DNA of 64,000 bases from Saprospiraceae bacterium (GCA_020850225.1 JADZFD010000032.1:124001-188000); one strand, 5' to 3'; positions 27,064-37,472 are shown, numbered from the stretch's first letter. Notes: generated by a model not told the origin, from the sequence alone. Translations and numbers: made by a program.

Positions 27064-30000
27064 TCACCCAAACAGCCTTTCCATTTTCTTTATCTGATCC
27101 AATCTTGGTTTATAATAAAAAATACCGTGGTTACTATCTTTTCTTACACCTCTTAAAAAAAGATATATTACGCCTCCAAAATCTCTTGTATAATCGAATG
27201 ACGCACCTTTCCTGAATTGAAGGTATTTCCGGATGGCATAACTATATATGAGATATTGTAAATGATAATTATTATCCGACATGGCTTCTGATGTTTTGTT
27301 CGTTGTATATGCATCCAGGCTGTATCCAAGGTGATTGGATTTCCAGTCAAGAATATAATATTGCCCTCCATATTCGAAAAACAAGTCGATTTTTCCGTTC
27401 ATCATTCCAGCAACTTCGTTATATTTTTCTCCTGTTATAATACCTCCCGGCATCAGATCCATCAATTGTGTCACGTTGAAATCGGATATGGGAAAATCAA
27501 ATTCAAACTCATGCAAACATTGTGATAATGGTACATCAGACAATTTCAGATTGCCTGTTTCTACATGAATATCCGTATACATAACATGTTCGAGCAATTG
27601 GAATATATACTCAGTGAAGTTGTTGGATTTATTAGAAAAATATTGCTTTGTTGCTCTCTCTATTACTTGACTCCAGATGTCGGATTGGGTGAAGTCGATG
27701 TGTTCCATTATGTAATGCAGGAAATTGCCTGTATTGCTGCCTTTAGGCAAATCATTGAAAATAAACGCTTCATATCCTTCAGTTTCGGTAATTATATTGT
27801 TCCTGAAAGGTTTTTCAGGATGCCTGGCAATACTACTGTAACTGACCTTACTCCAGTTGATATCTTTGAGAGAAAACAGGTCAGGTTTCAATAACTTTTG
27901 AGATGTTTCATGGTTTGGAGCGGTATATTTCGATTTGGATTTTCTTACATATTGCTCCTGAAAAGTTTGAATAAGTGAGTTGTTTTCTATCTCTTTTGTA
28001 AAAAAAGAAAGTGTAGAATTACTTACATTAGTTTTACTATTAAAAATAAAACATGCATAAGCGGCACGGGTTAATGTTACATATAGTAGCCGTCTGTTTT
28101 CCTGCTGTTGTTGTTTATCGTAGAGTATCTTTTCTCCTTCTTCCAGTTGGCCGTATAATGCCGTAACATAGATGCCATTGTCATCTCTGAAACCTACCAT
28201 ATTATTATTTTTATTTGCCGTCGCAAAGTCAGAATCAGCAGCGAATACAATGCGATATTCCAATCCTTTACTTTTATGAATGGTAACAATTTTAACCGAT
28301 TCTTCATCGTTTTCTATCCGTTGTTCCCATTCATCGTCGCTGCTCTGATCTTTCTTGAGATTGACTTTCAGCCAGTTGATTAGCTCAGGTGGACTAAAAT
28401 TGCGCCGATGCTCTGTTTTATATAACATCTCAGTGAGATGAAGCAGATTTGTCAATTTCCTTTCACCATTATTTTCATCAGGGTGTAACAGTTTTTGCCT
28501 TATATCAAAATCGTGATAAAGTTGCGTCAGAGCGCTGTAGATACTTCTGGACTTCCATAGTTCGTGGTAAGAACGGAATATTTCGGTAGCTTTTTCAATA
28601 TCCATGCTCAGAATATTTTTAATATCATAATGAAACATCGTTAAAGCTAACACACGTCGAATATTGGATTTGACGGGCAGGAGCATAGCTTCCACAATAT
28701 AGACAAGTTCTCTGGCCTGATCCGATTGAAGGATTTTGTCATCAGAAACAGTCACAGCCGGAATGCCCAGTTTGGATAACTCTTCTTTGATGTGCAAACC
28801 TTTTTTATTTGTTCTTACTATAATACCTATATCGGACGGTCTGACTGGCCGTTGTGACTTTGTTGGAATATCGTATATTGAATAATCCGGTTGAGACAAC
28901 ATATCTAATATCAAACCAGTCAAATTCTGTAGAGTACCTTCAATTTTGGTAGAATCATAGATACTAACCGGAATACATGGCTGATTTTGATACAGCAGCT
29001 GGCCTATTGTATTCTCAGCAGGTGACTGAACATTATGGTAATCTATTCTATCCTCATCACTGCCATAGTGAAAAGTATCAAAGTCTGGTTTCGGCAGAAA
29101 AAAATGATTGAGTGCATCCAGAAGCTGGCCTGTCGAACGATAATTGATATTCATACTATAAAGCCTGTCAACGTGATTGCGTGCATCAAAGTAGGTTGCA
29201 ATATCAGCCCTTCTCCATCCGTAAATGGATTGCTTGGGATCTCCGATATAAAACATAATGGACCTCTGATGAAAGGCTGTATTGAATATTTCATACTGAA
29301 GTTTGTCAGTGTCCTGAAATTCGTCTATAAAAACAGCCTTGTACTTGTTTTGCAGCCGTACTGCCAGGTTTGTGTTTTTGCCGGATACCAGCGACTTGTG
29401 CAGCTTGTTTATCATATCATCGAAGGAGATAAGATTATTGGTCATCTTATAGCTTTCAATCCTGGGTACGATGATCTGAATGGCAGTTGCATACAGGTAA
29501 TTTGCCGCTAGCTTACCTGTTATTTTTGATTCTTCTTTATTTTTGATTTGCTTAGTAACCAGTTCCTTTAATTCAGGAAATAAATTATCAATATAATTAG
29601 TTTCTATTTTTTTCTCAAATATGGCTAAAAAAGTCTCTGGATGGTTGATGCTATTTTCAAATGCTTTTTTAGCAAAACTGTTCCTGTTACATGCTTCAAT
29701 TATATAGGATTTATTTACAGATATATAATTGAATATTTTAGTTTTCAAATCAAGTATTTGAATTTGTAACTCAGAAAGTATTTCCAGATATTCCTGTTGT
29801 TTTGCCTCATCAAGCAAATATATTTCAGTTGAATCATAAAATTTATAACTTTTACCACTGAGATATTCCTGGATTACTTTTGTTATTTGGTTTAGATTTA
29901 CTTCTGAATCCATTAGTCCGGCAAGCAATTTTTCATGAATGACAGTGACTTGTTTTCTCCAGAATTCCTGTACTTCTTTTTCAATTATATCTGAAGTGTC

Positions 30001-30441
30001 TGGGATTAATTCAGTACTAAAAAGTTGTCCTGTCTCGAAGGCAAATTCATTCAGCGTCACCTGAGCAAATCCATGAATGGTCATTACATTGATTTCGTCC
30101 AGATTGATTACAGCTGTATCTAACAACTCTGAAACAATATCTTTGCCGGTGAGGTCTACTATTTTTTTTATGGTTGCGTCCCGGATATCTTCACCCTTAC
30201 TATAACGGGAAGCCTGTCTTACAAAGTTGCGGATGCGGTCATCCAATTCAGCAACAGCAGCCTTTGTAAATGTAACCATCAATATCTCCTGAAGAGGAAT
30301 ATTTTTCTCCAGAATAAGACGTAGAACCAAGATTGCTATGGAATAGGTCTTTCCTGTTCCGGCACTTGCTTCAATGAGATTACTTCCTTCCAATGGAACA
30401 GTCATTACGTCAAAAGGAGTAGCTTGTTTTGATATGGACAT
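27064..30441 (-). CDS. recB: exodeoxyribonuclease V beta subunit RecB
   Basis: This 1125-residue helicase-nuclease has the UvrD-type Walker A LIEASAGTGKTYSIAI at about 22-37. Motif II is VFIDEFQDTDKLQYEIF, with GDPKQSIYGWRRAD and motif VI LYVTLTRAAY also present. The C-terminal nuclease domain carries the RecB signature: His in GNFLHYIMEH and GKIDLFFEYGGQYYILDWKS near 1030. The start LIEASAGTGKT and its partners RecC and RecD identify RecB and not AddA. It is the last gene of a recD-recC-recB run (gap of 73 bases after recC). The complex resects double-strand breaks for RecA loading. Confidence 0.93.
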   Translation of the reverse strand: MSISKQATPFDVMTVPLEGSNLIEASAGTGKTYSIAILVLRLILEKNIPLQEILMVTFTKAAVAELDDRIRNFVRQASRYSKGEDIRDATIKKIVDLTGKDIVSELLDTAVINLDEINVMTIHGFAQVTLNEFAFETGQLFSTELIPDTSDIIEKEVQEFWRKQVTVIHEKLLAGLMDSEVNLNQITKVIQEYLSGKSYKFYDSTEIYLLDEAKQQEYLEILSELQIQILDLKTKIFNYISVNKSYIIEACNRNSFAKKAFENSINHPETFLAIFEKKIETNYIDNLFPELKELVTKQIKNKEESKITGKLAANYLYATAIQIIVPRIESYKMTNNLISFDDMINKLHKSLVSGKNTNLAVRLQNKYKAVFIDEFQDTDKLQYEIFNTAFHQRSIMFYIGDPKQSIYGWRRADIATYFDARNHVDRLYSMNINYRSTGQLLDALNHFFLPKPDFDTFHYGSDEDRIDYHNVQSPAENTIGQLLYQNQPCIPVSIYDSTKIEGTLQNLTGLILDMLSQPDYSIYDIPTKSQRPVRPSDIGIIVRTNKKGLHIKEELSKLGIPAVTVSDDKILQSDQARELVYIVEAMLLPVKSNIRRVLALTMFHYDIKNILSMDIEKATEIFRSYHELWKSRSIYSALTQLYHDFDIRQKLLHPDENNGERKLTNLLHLTEMLYKTEHRRNFSPPELINWLKVNLKKDQSSDDEWEQRIENDEESVKIVTIHKSKGLEYRIVFAADSDFATANKNNNMVGFRDDNGIYVTALYGQLEEGEKILYDKQQQQENRRLLYVTLTRAAYACFIFNSKTNVSNSTLSFFTKEIENNSLIQTFQEQYVRKSKSKYTAPNHETSQKLLKPDLFSLKDINWSKVSYSSIARHPEKPFRNNIITETEGYEAFIFNDLPKGSNTGNFLHYIMEHIDFTQSDIWSQVIERATKQYFSNKSNNFTEYIFQLLEHVMYTDIHVETGNLKLSDVPLSQCLHEFEFDFPISDFNVTQLMDLMPGGIITGEKYNEVAGMMNGKIDLFFEYGGQYYILDWKSNHLGYSLDAYTTNKTSEAMSDNNYHLQYLIYSYAIRKYLQFRKGASFDYTRDFGGVIYLFLRGVRKDSNHGIFYYKPRLDQIKKMERLFG

Positions 30442-30514
30442 TGTGGATTATTTATGAGTATTTATTGCAGTTTATGCATATTTTTCTAAAAGGGTTCAAT
30501 ATTGATTTGCTAAT

Positions 30515-33500
30515 TTAAAACAAAATTTCATGCAGACAGGATTTTATCATTTTCCATGTTGCTTCTGCAACACCTTTGCATTGTTCATATGCATCCGAAT
30601 GATTGAAAGTTTCCCTTTCGTTGGCATACTTCAGGTAAATATCAATCTTGTCATCTGAATTGCTATTGAAATATTTATGTATTGATTTATTATACCAATC
30701 CACATCAAAATGGCCGGATTTGTCAGCTTCGAATTCAAAAGAGAATGGAAGTATATTCCGGTGTCCTTCAGTATATATGGCTATGAGTCTTTGTAGCCGA
30801 AGGATAGCTTCATCTCTGGAAAGCTTTGTGACTGAATACATTTTCTTCTCAGTATTGTTGATATAAATAACCTGTGCCGGATGATCAGCAGCAGCAAGAA
30901 CAAGTGCTGTCAGATATGCCTGGAATTGATACTTGGCGTAGCTTTTTGAAAAAGAATACTGTACTACCTTATCTCCGAAAATATTATCAATAACGCCTGT
31001 AAGAATTGTGTCACCTATGGTTAAATTAAGTGAATAGCATTCATTGTTATGTCCTGCAGCTATACGTCCCATCATATCCTTTACATATTGAATTTCTTCA
31101 AGGTTTTTATCAATAGCAACTACCCCACTATTTTTCAGGGTCAGAAATCCTTTTTTAACGCCTTGTAGTCTGAATTTGTCGTATTCTGCATTATCTATAG
31201 ATAATAGATCATTCCTCAGGCTCCATTTTTGAAGATTATCCAGTTCAAATATTTCTGTTTCATGTAAATCCAAATCTGTCTCATCTAAATATACATTCAA
31301 TACATTATTATAAAATGCTTTTACCGGATTCCTGAAAAACGAAATGAGTTGGCTGAAAGTTATTTCATCCATTTCTTGAACAGGTATATCTGCTGTGCCT
31401 GACAATGACAATTCGCTTGCTTTTTTATCTGACATATAAGAATATAACCGTGGATTACCTGCGTTGTATTTACGGCTGTAGCTATGGAGTGGATGTCGCT
31501 GTACAAAGTTTTTTCTTACTTCATCAGGTTCACTGCTATGGGATGCTATATAATCAATTAACTCGTCAATCAGAGATGAAGGAGGTAAGTGTGAATTGTC
31601 TCTGACACTTTGTCCCAGATAACTGATATAGAGATAATCCCCGGCTGACAGCAATGTTTCTAGTAATAGATGTTTGTCATTCTCTTTGAGATTTCTGTCG
31701 CCTCTTCTTGGATTTTTCAACATCAGGTCAAAACTAACCCGCTGATCTTTACGGGGAAATTTGTCAAAATTCATTCCAAGCAATGCAACTACCCTGAATG
31801 GAATACTACGCATAGGTATGAGAGAACAGAAAGTTATACCATGACTGGCATAATTATGACTCCTGCGGTTAGATGACAATAGAGGTAGTAGCTGGTATAT
31901 AAAAACTTCAAACGGAACCTTGCCTGTAAAAATACCGGACACAATGCTGTATTTACCAAGTTGTTGCTGTAATAAACGGAAGTCTTCCTGATCATTATCT
32001 TCAGTGTCTCCAATAAATTCAGCTATAACTTCATGAACGTAGGCAACCCATTCATCAAGCGTTTTCTCACCTTGGCGATTTCTGATAAAATGCTGCAGTG
32101 ATTGTACAAAATGTGTAAATCGGACAACTTCAAGACTATCTCTTCCCTCGGTTATATCTACAGGATAAAAACTCGAATCACCTGTGATGAATTCTTCTGA
32201 TCCGGACATACATATACCATACATCAATCTGTTGAGACCGTATTCCCAACTAACATATATAGTTTCATCTTCACTGTTACCCTTATATCCGAAACGGATA
32301 TTGGCTGCATCTGTCCATCGTCGTATTGATGTTGTATCCGTTATCTGAAACTGATTGCGAATAGAAGAATAATCGAGTAGACTGACTACTTTTTCAGAAG
32401 TGAATTCTTCCGCATGAATGGAGAGCAATGCATGTAAAGTATTGGTAATACTGTCGGAAACAGCATAGCTCTCATCCGTAATGGTATATCTGAAAGAATA
32501 GGGAGCATTGTCAAATACAGCCCTTATATAGGATGCATATGTATCAATATCAGAGACCATAACTACAATATCTCTGGCAGACAGTTGATTCGGGTGTGCA
32601 TCCACACATTTAACAAGGTAATTGTATAATACTTCTACTTCCCGCAATGGACTGTAATTAGAATTAATCGTAATGGATCCATCGTTGATAATATCAGATG
32701 AAAAATGTTTCTTTTCATTAGAATTATGATAAATGGCATGTTGAATTTTATGCAATAAAGTATCCTGTAAAGGCTCTTTTATACCGGAATCATCATATAT
32801 ATTGTAATTTTCTTCATCTTTGAACAATAGATAAAATGTATCCTGTATCAGCTTTCCCCATCCAACGAGCAACGGATTGGCTATTGATTTTTCATCTTTG
32901 GGCAATCTCCCTTTGCGTTGCATATGGCTTATATATTTCTGACTCATATCTTCCAGCCAATATTGTTCAGGAGCAGGATTTTGGATCAAGAATCGAATTT
33001 CAATATGTTGGGCTATAAAATGGATGAGTTGTACATGATATTCAGTAATCAAACTGAGTCCAAAAAAATAGATTGCCGGTATTTTATGCCGAAGATTTTC
33101 AGATTTTGAGCGGTCTTGCAGTGCTTCAATAATGTATTTGCCTACTTTGGTTTTGTCCGGAAACAGATTGCCTGCGATATCCCTGATATATCTCCAGAGC
33201 CATTTTTGCCAGTCGTCGCCTCCTTCACCGGCATCCCATTGCTCAATGATATCTGTCCGGTATATCTGATACTGATCCATCAGGTCGGCCATTTTCACTG
33301 CCAGTGCCATGCGTTTTTGTCGTGCATTAACTTCCTTATGTGCATAATAGGCTGCTATATCCGGAAATTTGTGAATGAATATTTTCTCATTCAAGCCCTG
33401 ATAAAGTAGCCAAGACATGTCGCCGGAAGACAACGTTTGTCTGTGTTTACCTCCGGTCGCCTGGTAGATAAGCTGTATTGCATCATTGGGTTTCAGAAAA

Positions 33501-33679
33501 TGAATGTTTGCGGCTATGCCCAATTTTTCAGCGAGCTGTATCCGTAGCCAGTTGTTCATCCCTTCAGTTTGTGTTACGATATAGACAGGTTCAAAAACGG
33601 GTGCTGTATGGCTCAGTTCCCCAGCTAATTGATTGACAAGGCTTTTTAATGAATTGGATACTTTAAGTTGAATTGCCAT
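30515..33679 (-). CDS. recC: exodeoxyribonuclease V gamma subunit RecC
   Basis: This 1054-residue subunit holds RecB and RecD together and, in the well-studied enzyme, recognises Chi. The N-terminus has the RecC signature TEGMNNWLRIQLAEKLGIAA with HFLKPND. SNYSPLREVEVLYNYL near 345 corresponds to the conserved HS(P/H)xREVEVLHD motif, and ALLGMNFDKFPR matches the inactivated-helicase region. The C-terminal part keeps a degenerate nuclease fold. It sits 63 bases after recD and upstream of recB, and is probably co-transcribed with both. Confidence 0.93.
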   Translation of the reverse strand: MAIQLKVSNSLKSLVNQLAGELSHTAPVFEPVYIVTQTEGMNNWLRIQLAEKLGIAANIHFLKPNDAIQLIYQATGGKHRQTLSSGDMSWLLYQGLNEKIFIHKFPDIAAYYAHKEVNARQKRMALAVKMADLMDQYQIYRTDIIEQWDAGEGGDDWQKWLWRYIRDIAGNLFPDKTKVGKYIIEALQDRSKSENLRHKIPAIYFFGLSLITEYHVQLIHFIAQHIEIRFLIQNPAPEQYWLEDMSQKYISHMQRKGRLPKDEKSIANPLLVGWGKLIQDTFYLLFKDEENYNIYDDSGIKEPLQDTLLHKIQHAIYHNSNEKKHFSSDIINDGSITINSNYSPLREVEVLYNYLVKCVDAHPNQLSARDIVVMVSDIDTYASYIRAVFDNAPYSFRYTITDESYAVSDSITNTLHALLSIHAEEFTSEKVVSLLDYSSIRNQFQITDTTSIRRWTDAANIRFGYKGNSEDETIYVSWEYGLNRLMYGICMSGSEEFITGDSSFYPVDITEGRDSLEVVRFTHFVQSLQHFIRNRQGEKTLDEWVAYVHEVIAEFIGDTEDNDQEDFRLLQQQLGKYSIVSGIFTGKVPFEVFIYQLLPLLSSNRRSHNYASHGITFCSLIPMRSIPFRVVALLGMNFDKFPRKDQRVSFDLMLKNPRRGDRNLKENDKHLLLETLLSAGDYLYISYLGQSVRDNSHLPPSSLIDELIDYIASHSSEPDEVRKNFVQRHPLHSYSRKYNAGNPRLYSYMSDKKASELSLSGTADIPVQEMDEITFSQLISFFRNPVKAFYNNVLNVYLDETDLDLHETEIFELDNLQKWSLRNDLLSIDNAEYDKFRLQGVKKGFLTLKNSGVVAIDKNLEEIQYVKDMMGRIAAGHNNECYSLNLTIGDTILTGVIDNIFGDKVVQYSFSKSYAKYQFQAYLTALVLAAADHPAQVIYINNTEKKMYSVTKLSRDEAILRLQRLIAIYTEGHRNILPFSFEFEADKSGHFDVDWYNKSIHKYFNSNSDDKIDIYLKYANERETFNHSDAYEQCKGVAEATWKMIKSCLHEILF

Positions 33680-33742
33680 ATATAAAATGTTAATAATATG
33701 TTCAATAAATAAAAAGAAGTATTTTATGTAAAATCACATGAA

Positions 33743-35509
33743 TTAATCAATAGAATTACGCATACGTCCTGCCAGACCTGATCCTCTTTCCACTTTTTTT
33801 TCAGCCGATTCAAGGATGACGTTATGACTTCCCTGAATGATAACACGATTACGGGCACGAGTAACTGCCGTGTACAGTAATTCGCGTGTCAGCAATGCGG
33901 TATCTTCATTTTTGGGCATTACGATCATGATATTATCGAATTCTGAACCCTGACTTTTGTGAATGGTCATAGCATAAACGGTTTCTGCTGCTTCGATGGA
34001 GGATGGTTGAAAAGAAATCAGCGATCCTTCACTACTTTCAAACCATACTTTCAGATTTCCATGTTCGTCTCTTTTTACAATTCCGGTATCGCCGTTGAAT
34101 AGCCCGAGTTCATAATTATTTTTGGTGATAATTACAGGCCTGTTTTCGTAAAATTCTGTATTCCTGTGTATCCATTTCCTGGATTGAAGATATTTCTCAA
34201 TACGCCCATTGATGTTGACAATGCCTTCATTACCTTCGCGCACAGCACATAATACTTTCAGTCGGTTCAGTTTATTAAATGCAGTATTAATATCAGTTTC
34301 CTGAATATAATCGAGATAGCCATCCAAAAATCTATTAAAAATGTCCTCAGAATAAGTTTCGTCAATAAATACTTCATCGTCCTCATTGTTAAAAAATAAT
34401 TGTATAGCATCTTTGTTGGAGCTGATTATAGCGTTACTTAACTGCCCGATTCCTTTTTCAGTAGAAAATCGATGACTGTACTGTAATGCTATCACATGTT
34501 CGAAAAGAATGGTGGTATTATTTATATGTTCTGATACAGGTAAAGGCATTTGGGTGAATTGTCCAAACCAACGAGCTCTTTGAGTACTGAATATGTTGAT
34601 ATGTGCTTCAGCATTGCACAAGTCGCCGAAGATGCTTCCAGCTTCAACGGACGCCAACTGGTCTTTATCTCCCAGTAATATAACTTTAGTTGATGGTTGA
34701 ATGGCAGACAATAACTTTGAAAATAATGCGATGTCAATCATCGAAGATTCATCAATTATTACCAGATCATACGGTAGAGGCCGGCCGGTATCATGTTTGA
34801 AGTAGATGCTGTTTTTTTGACTACCCAACAACCGGTGGATAGTGGAAGGAATCAGATTATTTATTTTTTCGCGGATAACCGGATTGTTATATTGAACTCT
34901 TTTAAGGGATTCTGCCATACGATTTGCTGCCTTTCCGGTAGGTGCTGCCAGTGCAATATGCATATCGGGTGTCAACGTCAGCAACATTGTCAATATCCTG
35001 GATACGGTAGTAGTCTTGCCTGTCCCGGGTCCACCTGTTATTATCGAAAACTGATTGATAATTGCTGACAGTGTGGCAAGCATTTGCCAGTCAGTGCGAC
35101 TTGCCAGTAGTTCAGGAAATAATTGTTTGATTATGTATTTGTTCGCTGTTAAATCCTGCATTCTTTTTTCAAGCACCTCGTTTTCATAACTGATTATTGA
35201 TTGAATACTGCTAATAATATTACTTTCATATTTATAATAACGTTGCATGTACAGGTTGCCGTTATTGATTACGAAAGGCTTATTTTGTGTGCCATCCGAT
35301 ACCAAATGGTGCAGATGCAAGTGTTTAGGTTGAGTCACTGTACCAGGATAATATTCACCAAAATCAGCATGTTTTGTATTTTCAATATTAATACAAATAT
35401 GTCCCTCACTCATTTTTTTGGACAGTATATAAATATAGGGTTCCAACTCACCTGCATTGAAATATGTAGCGAAGTATCTATGTATATCTCTTGTTGATTT
35501 TATATTCAT
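33743..35509 (-). CDS. recD: exodeoxyribonuclease V alpha subunit RecD
   Basis: This 588-residue 5'-3' SF1B helicase is close to the length of other RecD proteins. Walker A is IITGGPGTGKTTTVSRIL near 158. LVIDESSMIDIALFSKLL and LLGDKDQLASVEAG follow in order, then TIHKSQGSEFD and LLYTAVTRARNRVII near the C-terminus. It leads the recD-recC-recB run, an order unlike the recC-ptrA-recB-recD of Escherichia coli. A TAAGTTTG box (35571-35564) lies upstream. Confidence 0.93.
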   Translation of the reverse strand: MNIKSTRDIHRYFATYFNAGELEPYIYILSKKMSEGHICINIENTKHADFGEYYPGTVTQPKHLHLHHLVSDGTQNKPFVINNGNLYMQRYYKYESNIISSIQSIISYENEVLEKRMQDLTANKYIIKQLFPELLASRTDWQMLATLSAIINQFSIITGGPGTGKTTTVSRILTMLLTLTPDMHIALAAPTGKAANRMAESLKRVQYNNPVIREKINNLIPSTIHRLLGSQKNSIYFKHDTGRPLPYDLVIIDESSMIDIALFSKLLSAIQPSTKVILLGDKDQLASVEAGSIFGDLCNAEAHINIFSTQRARWFGQFTQMPLPVSEHINNTTILFEHVIALQYSHRFSTEKGIGQLSNAIISSNKDAIQLFFNNEDDEVFIDETYSEDIFNRFLDGYLDYIQETDINTAFNKLNRLKVLCAVREGNEGIVNINGRIEKYLQSRKWIHRNTEFYENRPVIITKNNYELGLFNGDTGIVKRDEHGNLKVWFESSEGSLISFQPSSIEAAETVYAMTIHKSQGSEFDNIMIVMPKNEDTALLTRELLYTAVTRARNRVIIQGSHNVILESAEKKVERGSGLAGRMRNSID

Positions 35510-35647
35510 AATGAAGATATTGAAGATTTATCCCTGTAAAGCTGTATGCTTGCAATACAAAAGCAAACTTACAGATTAAAATAAGATTCAGAGATATTGA
35601 AGCAATATAATTTTTAAAACGGATTGACTTTGATTAGCTCGGGTTGA

Positions 35648-36241
35648 TTACATTTTCATATATCCGTATCCTACCAGTTTGAAGATAAGTTCAATAGAAT
35701 TATCGCAGCCGAATTTATTAAGTAAGTGATTTTTTTGATTGTGAATAGTATTGGGAGACACCTTGAGTTCATTAGCAATAGTTCTAGCAGTATGACCTTT
35801 GGCAAGATGCGTTATAATGATCTTTTCCTGTTTTGTAAGTGTTGGTATTGACCAGATCAGGGTATCTATGTCTTTTTTCTTAGTTAATACTTCCATTAAT
35901 ACATCTTCGAGCTGTTTCAGGCTAATGGTTTTGTTGACTAATGTTGTAGCTCCAGCTTTCATACAATCCTCGGATATAAAATCATGATTACTTGAGGTAT
36001 ACACTACAATCTTTATTTTAGCATTGAGATTATATATTTGTGATATGAGTTGAATACCGTTCTCTTCAAGCGTGTTGATTTCAATTAGTGCCAGGTCAGG
36101 GTTATTTGTATTTAATGATTTCAAAAGTTCATCTGAATTAAGAAAACTTTCCTGAATACGAATAAATTTATTGTTTGAAAAGTAGGAAACAAGTCCATTG
36201 ATTAAAGCAGGTTTGTCATCATAAACTAAAATATTGAACAT
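35648..36241 (-). CDS. LuxR/NarL-type response regulator with atypical receiver
   Basis: This 197-residue protein has a receiver domain (1-120) and a C-terminal LuxR-type helix-turn-helix (about 135-190, LTKQEKIIITHLAKGHTART then VSPNTIHNQKNHLLNKFG). The acidic pair D8-D9 and the conserved Lys in VNKTIS are present. The phospho-acceptor position, normally Asp in LLDIN, is Glu here (E54 in LALIEIN), so it may not be controlled by a histidine kinase in the usual way. No kinase gene is adjacent. It lies upstream of recD on the same strand with 138 bases between, so co-transcription is uncertain. It is divergent from the membrane protein and giant surface protein genes. Confidence 0.85.
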   Translation of the reverse strand: MFNILVYDDKPALINGLVSYFSNNKFIRIQESFLNSDELLKSLNTNNPDLALIEINTLEENGIQLISQIYNLNAKIKIVVYTSSNHDFISEDCMKAGATTLVNKTISLKQLEDVLMEVLTKKKDIDTLIWSIPTLTKQEKIIITHLAKGHTARTIANELKVSPNTIHNQKNHLLNKFGCDNSIELIFKLVGYGYMKM

Positions 36242-36325
36242 AAAATATGAATTGGGGTATATTATAAGAAAAATTTATAGCAAATATGCAATTTTTTAGG
36301 TAAAATATGACAAATATCATATTTT
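36241..36325. repeat. direct repeats and inverted repeat between divergent genes
   Basis: TAAAATATGA occurs at 36241-36250 and again at 36301-36310. The second copy is part of an inverted repeat, AAATATGA and TCATATTT, followed by a long T-run. It sits upstream of both the response regulator and the membrane protein gene and could be an operator or an AT-rich terminator. The rest of the gap up to 36493 is very AT-rich with no gene. Confidence 0.35.
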
Positions 36326-36493
36326 TTTTATTTTTTTTTTAATATTATTGATTTATTATATATGTAAATATCAGAAAATAAGTTTATTGCATTTTGTAGT
36401 CAAAATTAACTATTTGCAGAATGCTTTTTTGACATTTATCTTCGCCAATGATTTTATAATTTACCAAACTAAAAAACCAAAACTCTCACATAA

Positions 36494-37453
36494 GTGACCA
36501 CTTCTGCTATTACACTTATTGTTGCAATAGTTGGCTTAGCTGCCACATTTATGCCTTGGGTTCACTTTCCAAAAGGCAATACTGATTTATATGGTTATGT
36601 AGGGGATGGTCTCATTACAGGATTCGTTTTTATTTTGGTTGGTATACTTTCAGGCATAGAAATTTTTAAACATAAGCAAATAGTTGTATTTAAAATTATC
36701 AATGCCATTTTGGGTTTATTGATGCTGATTGCCGGAATTTCCAAAATTTATGAAATAGAATTTGAAAAAACTAATTTTGAATCTGATAATCCATTCATAG
36801 GAGCTGCATTTGCAGGCTTTACGCAGGGTTCCGGATTATATATTTTGGTTTTTGCCGGATTAGGTGTTATGCTTTTTTCATTGTCAGGTCTTTATGCAGC
36901 TATTAAAGATAGCTCTTCTTCTTCAGAAAGTAAATGGCCATTATATATTCCGTTGATTTTGATCACTCTAATGGCAGGTGTTTTGTTTTTTAATTATTCC
37001 GGAATCAAATTTTCAGGTATACCTACAAAGGAATCAATGGAACAGACCTTCAAAAACGATATTGAAAAGATGGGACAATGTCTGATAGACAGAGATTTTG
37101 ATTGTTTCATTGAATATAATCATCCCATGATAGTCCAGAGTTATGGTACCAAACAGAAAATGAAGGATATTCTTAACCAGGCTTTACGGGCATATAAAGA
37201 TCAGAAAGGAGCATATAAAAATATAAAGTTTGTCAATATCGTACAGACTGAGCAACAAGGGAATAACATACAGTCAATCATCAATCAGGATGTGACGATT
37301 AAAACCCCGACTGGTGATATAACAGAAGAACAAAAGGTATTGGCCATATCTGATGATAATGGTGCTACCTGGCATTATATTAACTTAAGTGGAATGACCA
37401 AAGAAAGGTTATTGAAATTTTATCCCGCTTTTAACCCCAAATTAAATTTTTAG
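36494..37453 (+). CDS. membrane protein with C-terminal soluble domain, function unknown
   Basis: This 319-residue protein has about five membrane helices in the first 170 residues (near 3-22, 38-58, 66-84, 112-136 and 147-167). A soluble domain of about 140 residues follows (MGQCLIDRDFDCFIEYNHP onward), with alternating strands and helices that could be an NTF2-like fold. I do not recognise the family. The start is GTG directly after an in-frame TAA. The next Met (residue 20) would delete the first helix, so GTG is preferred. The gene ends 19 bases before the giant surface protein and is probably in the same transcript, which hints at a role in its export or anchoring (inference only). Confidence 0.7.
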   Translation: MTTSAITLIVAIVGLAATFMPWVHFPKGNTDLYGYVGDGLITGFVFILVGILSGIEIFKHKQIVVFKIINAILGLLMLIAGISKIYEIEFEKTNFESDNPFIGAAFAGFTQGSGLYILVFAGLGVMLFSLSGLYAAIKDSSSSSESKWPLYIPLILITLMAGVLFFNYSGIKFSGIPTKESMEQTFKNDIEKMGQCLIDRDFDCFIEYNHPMIVQSYGTKQKMKDILNQALRAYKDQKGAYKNIKFVNIVQTEQQGNNIQSIINQDVTIKTPTGDITEEQKVLAISDDNGATWHYINLSGMTKERLLKFYPAFNPKLNF

Positions 37454-37472
37454 CAAATCTAAATCAACAAGT

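Noticed and set aside
27064-33679. Reading the large nuclease-helicase genes as AddA and AddB
   Set aside because: The RecB and RecC signatures and the adjacent intact RecD fit RecBCD. No AddB-type Walker A or Fe-S cysteines are seen in the RecC protein.
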